A DNA stretch of 64,000 bases from an uncultured Christensenellaceae bacterium (lineage in GTDB: Bacteria > Bacillota > Clostridia > Christensenellales > Borkfalkiaceae): NCBI GenBank assembly GCA_910587005.1, contig CAJULB010000001.1, positions 124,001 through 188,000 on the forward strand, read 5' to 3'. The stretch's first letter is position 1. The number at the start of each line of letters is the position of its first letter. The translations under genes were made by a program, and so were the position numbers. Shown piece after piece: positions 48,208 to 55,433 of this stretch. The notes beneath the pieces are model-generated. The model did no database searches. It was not told the origin of the DNA and saw nothing but the letters and a program-made list of their open reading frames with translations.

Positions 48208-48210
48208 GAT

Positions 48211-48648
48211 TTAAATTTCGTATATAATTGTCACGGGTCCGTCGTTGAACTGCCGTATCTTCATATCCGCGCCGAAAACGCCTTGCTTGACGGTATAACC
48301 GTAACCGCGCATTAGCTCGGCAACGTTATTATACAGTTCGTTTGCGCGTTCGGGACGCTCGGCAAGCGTAAAGCTTGGTCTGTTTCCGTGCGAACAGTCG
48401 CCGTAAAGCGTGAACTGCGAAATTAAAAGGATTTCGCCGCCGACGTCTTTGAGCGATAAGTTCATTTTACCGTTTTCGTCCTCAAAAATGCGGAGCGCGG
48501 AAATTTTTTTTGCAATCTGCTCTGCCTGCGCAATGGTATCGCCGGTTTTTACGCCGAGATAGACCGCAAGCCCGAACGGAATTTCGGAAACAAGCTTACC
48601 GTCAACGGAAAGTGACGTGCGCCCTACCCGCTGAATTACGGCTTTCAT
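48211..48648 (-). CDS. dtd: D-aminoacyl-tRNA deacylase
   Basis: Removes D-amino acids (and glycine) mischarged on tRNAs. The active-site motifs SQFTLYGDCSHGNRPSF and the NDGPVTI end, containing the Gly-Pro pair that excludes L-amino acids, are present. 145 residues is the usual length. Its ATG shares one base with the efp stop codon, so it is coupled to the translation factor gene upstream. Confidence 0.96.
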   Translation of the reverse strand: MKAVIQRVGRTSLSVDGKLVSEIPFGLAVYLGVKTGDTIAQAEQIAKKISALRIFEDENGKMNLSLKDVGGEILLISQFTLYGDCSHGNRPSFTLAERPERANELYNNVAELMRGYGYTVKQGVFGADMKIRQFNDGPVTIIYEI

Positions 48649-49223
48649 TATTTGCCGACGCGCGACATATACTCGCCCGTGCGGGTATCAATACGGATAA
48701 TTTCGCCCTCTTCAACGAACATAGGCACCTGAATGGTTGCGCCAGTTTCAACAACCGCGTTCTTCATTGCGTTGGTTGCGGTGTTGCCCTTTACGCCCGG
48801 TTCGCATTCGGTAATTTTAAGCTCGACAAAGTTTTCGGGCTCGACAGAGAATGCGGAGCCGTTAAGCGATTTAACCGTAACGGTATCGTTCTCTTTAATG
48901 TATTTGAGGGCTTCTTCAACCTGACTATGATTAAGCGTTATCTGGTCGTAGGTTTCGGGGTCCATAAATACGTAGAATTCTCCGTCAAAATAGAGATATT
49001 CCATCTTTCTGGTTTCAACCTGAGCCGTTTCAAGCTTAGCCGTGGGGTTGAAGGTTACGTCCGAAAGAACTTGTCCCGTTACAACGTTTTTAAGCGTTGC
49101 TCTTACGAAAGCCGCGCCCTTGCCGGGTTTAACGTGCTGAAATTCGGTTACGGTGTAAACGCCCTTGCCGTTGTATTCGAAGGTTGCGCCCTTTCTGATA
49201 TCGCCTGCTAAAATTGATGCCAT
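48648..49223 (-). CDS. efp: Elongation factor P
   Basis: Relieves ribosome stalling at polyproline stretches. It has three OB-like domains; the modification loop HVKPGKGAAFVR (about residues 30-41) carries the Lys that is modified in many bacteria. The length is 191 residues. The start has AAGGAG about 8 bases upstream. The order M24 peptidase-efp is commonly conserved in Firmicutes, and dtd is coupled downstream. No modification enzyme was recognised in the window. Confidence 0.94.
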   Translation of the reverse strand: MASILAGDIRKGATFEYNGKGVYTVTEFQHVKPGKGAAFVRATLKNVVTGQVLSDVTFNPTAKLETAQVETRKMEYLYFDGEFYVFMDPETYDQITLNHSQVEEALKYIKENDTVTVKSLNGSAFSVEPENFVELKITECEPGVKGNTATNAMKNAVVETGATIQVPMFVEEGEIIRIDTRTGEYMSRVGK

Positions 49224-49254
49224 AGTTTTATACTCCTTGTATGATAAACTGAAT

Positions 49255-50304
49255 TTATAAAATAATTAATTTTTTATCAGAATTTGTTAAGCTGACCGCT
49301 CGTCCGTCTTTAAGCGTAACGGTGTCCTCTATTCTTATTCCGAAATCGCCCTCAAAATATACTCCGGGTTCGTCGGAAAAGACCATATTATTCTTTAAAA
49401 TATCTTCGCTTCTTGTGGAAAGACGAGGGAATTCGTGAATATTAACGCCGATACCATGACCGAGCGAGTGGGAAAAGAATTTATCAAGTCCGTTCTCTTT
49501 TAAATAGCCGCGGGCGATTGCGTCCGCTTCGCTCCCCGTCATTCCGTCCGTTATCCGCTCTTTTACAAGCATATGCGCTGTTAAAACGTGTTCGTAAGCG
49601 GTTTTAAAGTTCTGATGTTTTTTATCGTCGCCGAAAAGGAACGTACGGGTGCAGTCCGAACAGTAACCGCCGAATTTGCAACCGAAATCAAGCAAAATAA
49701 TATCGCCGAATTTAAGCTTGCGCAAACCCGTTTCGTGATGAGGAACGCTTGAATTTTCACCGAACGCGGAAATCGTGGAAAAGCTTGTTCCGCTTGCGCC
49801 GTACTTGCGCATTAAATATTCCAGCTCGGCGGCGAGGTCGTTTTCCGACATTCCCTCTTTTATTTCGGAAAGCAGTGCGTTAAACGCTTTATCGGTTATT
49901 TCGCACGCTTTTTCGATTGCTTCCAGCTCGTACGGCTGTTTCACAGACATTTCTTCAATGAACGCTTGCTCGCTGTCCACAATTTCAAGCCCCGCGTCGG
50001 CTAAGCGCTTCCATTCTGTATAATAAGTTTTGGAAAGCGGAATTGCGACTTGCTTGTAAGGCTTTAAAAGCTTTTCAAGCGAGCCTTCGAAAATTTTAAC
50101 CGCTATATCGGTACCGGCGAGAGCAGCCGTTGCTCCCTCTATATAGCGCGGGTCGGTATAGAACGCCGAGCCGTCTTTGTCACTCAGCACATACCCGAAC
50201 GAGCTTTCAAAGCCAGTTAAATACTGCCGTAAATCGGACTGTTCGGTCAAAACAGCCTCGGCGCCGACGCGCCCGTATATTTTTTTTGCGTTGGTATAAG
50301 CCAT
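49255..50304 (-). CDS. Xaa-Pro aminopeptidase (M24 family)
   Basis: Cytoplasmic metallopeptidase that removes N-terminal residues preceding proline. The dinuclear metal ligands appear in order: Asp in LLDFGCKFGGYCSD, Asp in CTRTF, His in LGHGIGVNIHE, Glu in DEPGVYFE and Glu in GIRIEDTV. The N-terminal creatinase-like domain is shorter than in E. coli PepP. At 349 residues it fits Firmicute PepQ/YqhT enzymes, which sit next to efp as here. Confidence 0.92.
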   Translation of the reverse strand: MAYTNAKKIYGRVGAEAVLTEQSDLRQYLTGFESSFGYVLSDKDGSAFYTDPRYIEGATAALAGTDIAVKIFEGSLEKLLKPYKQVAIPLSKTYYTEWKRLADAGLEIVDSEQAFIEEMSVKQPYELEAIEKACEITDKAFNALLSEIKEGMSENDLAAELEYLMRKYGASGTSFSTISAFGENSSVPHHETGLRKLKFGDIILLDFGCKFGGYCSDCTRTFLFGDDKKHQNFKTAYEHVLTAHMLVKERITDGMTGSEADAIARGYLKENGLDKFFSHSLGHGIGVNIHEFPRLSTRSEDILKNNMVFSDEPGVYFEGDFGIRIEDTVTLKDGRAVSLTNSDKKLIIL

Positions 50305-50339
50305 ATTTTTACCCTATTAACGGAAATATTGTACCAAAC

Positions 50340-51197
50340 TTATAAAGATATGTCAACGGAATTGTAAATTCTCTTCATTTCGCAAGCGTCCTGCGCCTGC
50401 GTTCCCGCGGATTCGCTGACAATGTATGGTTCAAGCTTTAAATTTTTCAAAGCGATTGCAAGCGGTTCGAATTCGGGGCCGTAAATATCGTCCTCAAAAG
50501 TAAGGTGCTTTATTTCGCCTCTGCCGCCGTACATTATCTTTGAAAAGTGTACGTGAAAATTTTTGACGCGCTCGTAACCGAGCTCTGCAATCATATATTC
50601 AAGCCTTGACTGATAGTCTGCAACCGTCTTTAAACTGCCTTGCTCGCGCGCGTTTATGTGACCGAAGTCAACCGCGGGCGTAAAGCATTTATCTATTTTG
50701 CAGAATTCAACCACCTCTTCCAAAGTGCCTATCTGCGCAATTTTGCCCATAGTTTCAGGGCAGAATTTAAGATTTTCGTAGCCGTTTAAATAGATATAGT
50801 CCCTTAAAATTTTAAGTCTGTCGCAAGTTTTTTTTACGGCTTCTTCACGCGTGGCCTTGCCCTGCGCCGCGGGGTGGAAAACCAGTCTTTCACCGCCGAA
50901 AAGCTTTAAAAATTTTGCACTGTCAAGCACGTAGCCGTAAGATTTTTGCGCCGCCTCGTCCGAGGGATTTGCAAAATTTATGAAATACGGAGCGTGTACG
51001 CTTATTTCAACGTTCGCTTTTGAAAACGCTTCGCCTATGCTTATTGCCTTACTTTCAGACAAGTGCACGCCGCGGCCGAAAGAATATTCATAGCAGTCAA
51101 GCTTGTACTTGACGCAGAATTCCGCCGCTTGCTCGGTATGCTTGTTGCCTTCGGCGTAAAACAATTCGCAATTTCCGCTTGGTCCGAATTTTATCAA
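50340..51197 (-). CDS. Deoxyribonuclease IV-like TIM-barrel endonuclease
   Basis: A 285-residue AP-endonuclease-2-superfamily protein. Metal-binding candidates are His in ISVHAPYFINFA, His in LVFHPAAQG, Glu in CPETMGK, Asp/His in AVDFGHINARE, His pair in HVHFSKI and Glu in VSESAG, in the same order as Nfo. It would cut DNA at abasic sites in base-excision repair. A xylose-isomerase-type sugar enzyme is the alternative. It overlaps the upstream DUF3267 gene by 4 bases. Confidence 0.78.
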   Translation of the reverse strand: MIKFGPSGNCELFYAEGNKHTEQAAEFCVKYKLDCYEYSFGRGVHLSESKAISIGEAFSKANVEISVHAPYFINFANPSDEAAQKSYGYVLDSAKFLKLFGGERLVFHPAAQGKATREEAVKKTCDRLKILRDYIYLNGYENLKFCPETMGKIAQIGTLEEVVEFCKIDKCFTPAVDFGHINAREQGSLKTVADYQSRLEYMIAELGYERVKNFHVHFSKIMYGGRGEIKHLTFEDDIYGPEFEPLAIALKNLKLEPYIVSESAGTQAQDACEMKRIYNSVDISL

Positions 51198-51871
51198 TTT
51201 TCCTCTCCGTTTGTTTCAGCGGTAACGTTGCTTTCGCTCTCAGTTTCTTCCTCGGCATCAACCGTTTCCGCCGTTTCGTCCGCGCTGAGCTTGCGGAACA
51301 CCTGCATTTCCATACCCGTATCGTTAACGAGTATATCCTTGGGGTAAGTCGCCATTTTGAAAGTACAGAAAAAATCTCCGCATGCGCCGCTTACGTTGCC
51401 GATTTGAAGTATCCAGATTACCCAAAACCAAAGTCCGCTATGGAAAAAGATATTGAGCACCGCAAACACCACGCCCCAGACAACCACGGGCGCAAGCGCG
51501 ATTATAACGTAGCGCTTTTTATCGTAGTAAGCCGAACTGCCCGCATAAGCCGCCCAGCCTACAAAACCGTAGTTTATTTTAGTTTTGCAAAATGCGTACA
51601 TAAACAGACCGTGAACGGCCTCGTGCGCGAAAATATAGGCAACGTAACCGACAATCAATACAATAACCGCAATCAGCGTCTGTGTAAAATTTCCGTCCGT
51701 ATGGATAAATTGGGCAACGTTTAAAGGGCTTTCAATCAGCCAGCCTATACCGAACATTACGACAACAATTGCCAGACAAATGCCCTGAACCGTCCAGAAC
51801 TGCTTTTTGTTTTTTCTTAAATCTATTTTATCGTGAAAAGTATAGCCTTCTGGCAGAGTTTTATAACACAT
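51194..51871 (-). CDS. DUF3267 membrane protein, possible zincin
   Basis: A 225-residue membrane protein with about four hydrophobic segments. An HEAVH sequence (HExxH zinc-protease pattern) lies at the start of the third segment's end, inside YIFAHEAVHGLFMYAF, characteristic of DUF3267. The C-terminal roughly 35 residues are Glu/Thr-rich, resembling the acidic tail of the upstream ribF-like protein. Start and stop are shared with neighbours (overlap of one base with ribF-like, four with the Nfo-like gene). The substrate is unknown. Confidence 0.8.
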   Translation of the reverse strand: MCYKTLPEGYTFHDKIDLRKNKKQFWTVQGICLAIVVVMFGIGWLIESPLNVAQFIHTDGNFTQTLIAVIVLIVGYVAYIFAHEAVHGLFMYAFCKTKINYGFVGWAAYAGSSAYYDKKRYVIIALAPVVVWGVVFAVLNIFFHSGLWFWVIWILQIGNVSGACGDFFCTFKMATYPKDILVNDTGMEMQVFRKLSADETAETVDAEEETESESNVTAETNGEEN

Positions 51872-53280
51872 CAGTCGCTATTCTCTCCGTCGTCGGAAAC
51901 TTCTTCGGTTGTAACTTCAATACTTTCCTCTTCGGAAATATCTTCTTCAACAGGCTCTTCCGCGGTTTCTACTTGGGTTTCCGCCTCAATGCTTTCATTG
52001 ACTTCTTCCGAAATTTCTTCTTCGGGAACTTCTTCAAATGCTTCCTCTGAAATTTCTTCCTCGGGAACTTCTTCAACAGGCTCTTCGGCGATTTCCGTTA
52101 AAGTTTGCCCCTCGTCCGCCTCGTTTTCTTCTGCGGTTTCCGTCAAAGTATAGCTTTCGTCAGTATCTGTTTCGGCGGGTTCTTCAGCTTCACCGCAAAC
52201 TTCAACCGTTTCTTCAACGGCTTCTGCTTCTTCCGTAATATCTTCAACAGCTTCCGTTAACTCGGCATTTTCTTCGGCGGGAGTTTCAAATTCCTCGTCA
52301 AGCTCGTCTTCAAATTCGTTATCTTCCGCAAAATTTTCTTCGGGAAGCTGTTGCTCCGTTTCAAAGTTTTCTACTGTTTCGACAGCTTCGACTGTTTCGA
52401 TAGTTTCCGCAACTTCTGAAACTTCAGAATTATTTTCGGCATCTTCGGCAACCGCTAATTCTTCAACAGCGGTTAATTCTTCGGGCTGTGAAGTTAAATT
52501 TTCCTCAGTCACCCCGCCGACCGCCAAAAATTCTATTTTGACCTGCTGTCCGTCAATATTACCGCCGAATTCTTCCAAATTAATCTGCAAAACGTCGTTA
52601 ACCGTCGCCGTGCCGTTATACTCGTTACCGCCGACGGTGCATCTGACAATATACCCGCCGTTCTTAATCTTAACTATAGTCTGCGGATATAACACCTTTA
52701 TCTCGGCGCCGCACGTTTCTGTAACGGTTCCGCAAACGAAGAAATTTCTGCCCAGCAACTCGTTTGCGCGGGAAATATCGCCGTTTTCAAGCAAGGTTTT
52801 AATATAAGTAGTGCTGACTTTATCAGAACCGCTTAATACGTCCTTCACGGACATATACCAAACGCCGTTTTCCTCGTCCTCGCCGTAATTTTTAAGCGTT
52901 GATGATTTGCCCTTTGCGCCCGCGCCGAAACGGAAGTCCTTTCCGCTCATATACGCTTTAACGTTGAGCTTATCTTCGATTATCTGCAAAAAGTCAAGCG
53001 GTTTTGTGTTTTTGAAGTCGTTAGTAAAATCTATTTTAAGAACGAACTTGACGTTGTACTGCTCTAAAAGCGCTACCCTTTCTTCAAAAGAGTATACCTG
53101 CTTGCCGCCTTTACCGTCGGCAAACATCATAACGCCCAAATCAAGACCGTTGATTTTTGCCTGAAGTTTTGCCTTTTTAAGCAGTTCGGCATGTCCTATA
53201 TGCAGACCGTCAAAACAGCCCAAAACGAGCAAGCAAGGAAATTCGTACTCGCCTTCGTTATAGTTAACGATTTCTAACAT
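51871..53280 (-). CDS. ribF: RibF-like FAD synthetase-domain protein with acidic tail
   Basis: A 469-residue protein. Residues 15-165 form an FAD synthetase (adenylyltransferase) domain: GCFDGLHIGHAELL, MSGKDFRFGAGAKG and STTYIKTLL. Residues 175-255 occupy the place of the riboflavin kinase domain but lack its GFPTAN motif and catalytic Asn/Glu, so kinase activity is doubtful. Residues 260-469 are a Glu/Thr/Val-rich, probably disordered tail with repeats such as EEVPEEEISEE. Position after truB matches ribF in Clostridia. The tail is not normal for RibF; it overlaps truB by 7 bases. Confidence 0.75.
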   Translation of the reverse strand: MLEIVNYNEGEYEFPCLLVLGCFDGLHIGHAELLKKAKLQAKINGLDLGVMMFADGKGGKQVYSFEERVALLEQYNVKFVLKIDFTNDFKNTKPLDFLQIIEDKLNVKAYMSGKDFRFGAGAKGKSSTLKNYGEDEENGVWYMSVKDVLSGSDKVSTTYIKTLLENGDISRANELLGRNFFVCGTVTETCGAEIKVLYPQTIVKIKNGGYIVRCTVGGNEYNGTATVNDVLQINLEEFGGNIDGQQVKIEFLAVGGVTEENLTSQPEELTAVEELAVAEDAENNSEVSEVAETIETVEAVETVENFETEQQLPEENFAEDNEFEDELDEEFETPAEENAELTEAVEDITEEAEAVEETVEVCGEAEEPAETDTDESYTLTETAEENEADEGQTLTEIAEEPVEEVPEEEISEEAFEEVPEEEISEEVNESIEAETQVETAEEPVEEDISEEESIEVTTEEVSDDGENSD

Positions 53281-54122
53281 AATTTTTTACCTACCTTTAA
53301 AACAGATTGTCTGACTTCCGCAAGTCCGTAAAACGAGCCGTCGCAAGTAAAAATTTTGTAAATTCCGTCCGCTTTACCGCAAGGCACGCTTAAACCGTTA
53401 AAAAGCTTTTTAGCCTCCTGTCCGCTTGGCGTTATGCTTTCATAAGGCAATACGTTTTCGGTCGGAATTATGAAATTTTTTATATTGTCAGCCGTTAGCG
53501 ACCTTGTTTTTACCGAATTTTCAAGCGAAAAAATTCCGCTTTTTTGTCTTACAAGCGCACTCATAACTGCGCATGTGTTCAATCTTGTTCCTAAATCTCT
53601 GGCAATGGAGCGGATATAAGTTCCCCCGCCGCACTCTATTTTAAAACGGAAAGTATCTTTGTCCGCTTGTTCCGTTAATTCTATGGAATAAATATTTACT
53701 TTTTTGGGCTGAAGCTCGAACTCCACGCCGGCGCGGGCAAGCTCGTACCCCCTTCTGCCGTTGATATTCTTTGCCGAATATCTGGGCGGAAGCTGATTAA
53801 TTTCGCCGACAAACCCGTTTAAAACACTTTCGATTTGCTGTTTGACCGGCACATATCCTGCGTTTAAACGCATTTCGCCCGTTGTATCAAGCGTATCGCT
53901 GTCAACCCCGAAACGGAAATCCGCAATGTAGGTTTTTCGCTTATCCAAAAAATAATCGAACAATCTTGAAGCGTTCCCGACAGCCACGGGCAAAACTCCC
54001 GTAGCCATAGGGTCAAGCGTGCCCATATGTCCGCACGGCATATTCAAAAGGCGCTTTATTCTGTTCACTTCCTGCGCGGAGGACGCGCCTTGTTCTTTAT
54101 CTACAACAATAAAACCTGTCAT
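53274..54122 (-). CDS. truB: tRNA pseudouridine-55 synthase
   Basis: Makes pseudouridine 55 in the T loop of tRNAs. The N-terminal GFIVVDKEQGASS, the catalytic Asp in HMGTLDPMATGVLPVAVG, the RRGYELARAGVEFELQ segment and the GGGTYIRSIARDLG motif are present. The length is 282 residues. It overlaps nrnA by 4 bases and ribF-like by 7, fitting the coupled operon rbfA-nrnA-truB-ribF. Confidence 0.96.
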   Translation of the reverse strand: MTGFIVVDKEQGASSAQEVNRIKRLLNMPCGHMGTLDPMATGVLPVAVGNASRLFDYFLDKRKTYIADFRFGVDSDTLDTTGEMRLNAGYVPVKQQIESVLNGFVGEINQLPPRYSAKNINGRRGYELARAGVEFELQPKKVNIYSIELTEQADKDTFRFKIECGGGTYIRSIARDLGTRLNTCAVMSALVRQKSGIFSLENSVKTRSLTADNIKNFIIPTENVLPYESITPSGQEAKKLFNGLSVPCGKADGIYKIFTCDGSFYGLAEVRQSVLKVGKKLC

Positions 54123-55075
54123 AAATTCTGATAAACGGCGTAAGTGAGTTTGTCTATAACGTCTTCAAGCGAACCGCAAATCATACATCCGCTTGCAAGT
54201 ATATGACCGCCGCCCCCAAAAGAGGTTGCAACCGCATTAACGTTGACTTTACCTTTGCTTCTCAAAGAAACCTTGTACCGGTCTTTTTTAGCTTCCATAA
54301 GCGCGGCGGAAACCTCCACCCCGTCAATGGTTAACGGAAAATCGACAAAGCCCTCCGTTAAGCTTTTGTCTGAACCCGTTTCTTCCATATCTTTTGCGGA
54401 AATTATTATAAAAGTGAGTTTATCTTCAAGCGCAAACTTTATTTTGCCCATAACCCTGCCGTATAAAAGCGCGCGCTGTTTGGGCTGACGGGAAAACATT
54501 TCGTAATAAATTTTATTGCAGTCGGCGCCTTTGCCCCGCAGATATGCCGCAGTTTGGAACGTTTTGGGCGTTACGTCCATATGCACGAAATTTCCGCTGT
54601 CGGTAACAAGCCCGAGCATAAGCGCGTTGGCTATATCTTCGGTTATTTCAAAGCCCGCCTCAGTCAAGACGTCCGTTAAAAGCTCGCAAGTGGCGGGACA
54701 TTCCACAATATAATTGTACTTAGCGTAGCCGTTGTTTGAAATATGGTGGTCAATATTGACAGTTTCTTTGAATTTTGAATACCGCTTTGCAAATGCGCCA
54801 AGACGCGTTATATCTGCGCAGTCAAGGCTAACAAGCAAATCGTATTCAATATCGGGAAGCTCGGTTTTAATTTCCGAAACTCCCGCAAGAAAAGAAAACT
54901 TTTCGGGAACGGAGTCCTCACATGCGAAATGCACCGTTTTGCCCTTGTTTTTCAACGCGTGGTAAAGCGCAAGCCCGCTCCCTATGGCGTCGCCGTCGGG
55001 GTGAATGTGACAAAAAACCGCAACACACTTTGCACTATTCAGTTTTGCGGTTATTTCCGTCAGTTTACTGTTCAT
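54119..55075 (-). CDS. nrnA: DHH-family oligoribonuclease / pAp phosphatase
   Basis: NrnA-type phosphoesterase that degrades short RNA oligonucleotides and pAp. Motifs in order: FCHIHPDGDAIGS, LDCADITRLG, VNIDHHISNNGYAKYN (DHH) and, in the DHHA1 domain, the C-terminal FGGGGHILASG. The length of 318 residues is normal. The start overlaps the rbfA 3' end by 11 bases. Position between rbfA and truB is the standard Gram-positive arrangement. Confidence 0.94.
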   Translation of the reverse strand: MNSKLTEITAKLNSAKCVAVFCHIHPDGDAIGSGLALYHALKNKGKTVHFACEDSVPEKFSFLAGVSEIKTELPDIEYDLLVSLDCADITRLGAFAKRYSKFKETVNIDHHISNNGYAKYNYIVECPATCELLTDVLTEAGFEITEDIANALMLGLVTDSGNFVHMDVTPKTFQTAAYLRGKGADCNKIYYEMFSRQPKQRALLYGRVMGKIKFALEDKLTFIIISAKDMEETGSDKSLTEGFVDFPLTIDGVEVSAALMEAKKDRYKVSLRSKGKVNVNAVATSFGGGGHILASGCMICGSLEDVIDKLTYAVYQNL

Positions 55076-55430
55076 CTTCCCCTTCGAGTTTGGATATAAT
55101 TCTGTCTATTTTTTCGCCGTACGCCATGCTTCCGTCAAGAATAAAGCGAAGCTCGGGCACTGTTCTTAAACGCATAACCTTTGAAAGCTCGCGGCGGATA
55201 AAGCCCGCATTGTCCTTTAAAATTCGAAAGCTGTTTTCTGCGCGCCGTGTGTCGGGGTCGAAAATGCTGATATAAATTTTCGCACTCTTCAAATCGGGCG
55301 CAACGTCCGCTTCGGTTACGCTTATTATAGCGGAAAGTTCGGGATAGTTTCCGCGAAGCTTTCCCGAAATTACGCTTGATATTTCTTTTTGGAATTCGCC
55401 CGCAAGGCGTTCCCCTCTGATACCTTTCAT
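55065..55430 (-). CDS. rbfA: Ribosome-binding factor A
   Basis: 30S maturation factor, 121 residues with the KH-like fold. Recognised from the N-terminal RGERLAGEFQKEISSVI, the SVTEADVAPDLKSAKIYISIF segment and the C-terminal LRTVPELRFILDGSMAYGEKID. Located directly after infB (3-base gap) and overlapping nrnA, as in most Firmicutes. Confidence 0.95.
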   Translation of the reverse strand: MKGIRGERLAGEFQKEISSVISGKLRGNYPELSAIISVTEADVAPDLKSAKIYISIFDPDTRRAENSFRILKDNAGFIRRELSKVMRLRTVPELRFILDGSMAYGEKIDRIISKLEGEDEQ

Positions 55431-55433
55431 TAT

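Noticed and set aside
51900..52460. Short repeats resembling a repeat array
   Set aside because: They are GAA/GAG-rich codon repeats encoding the acidic tail of the ribF-like protein, without regular spacers, so not a CRISPR array.
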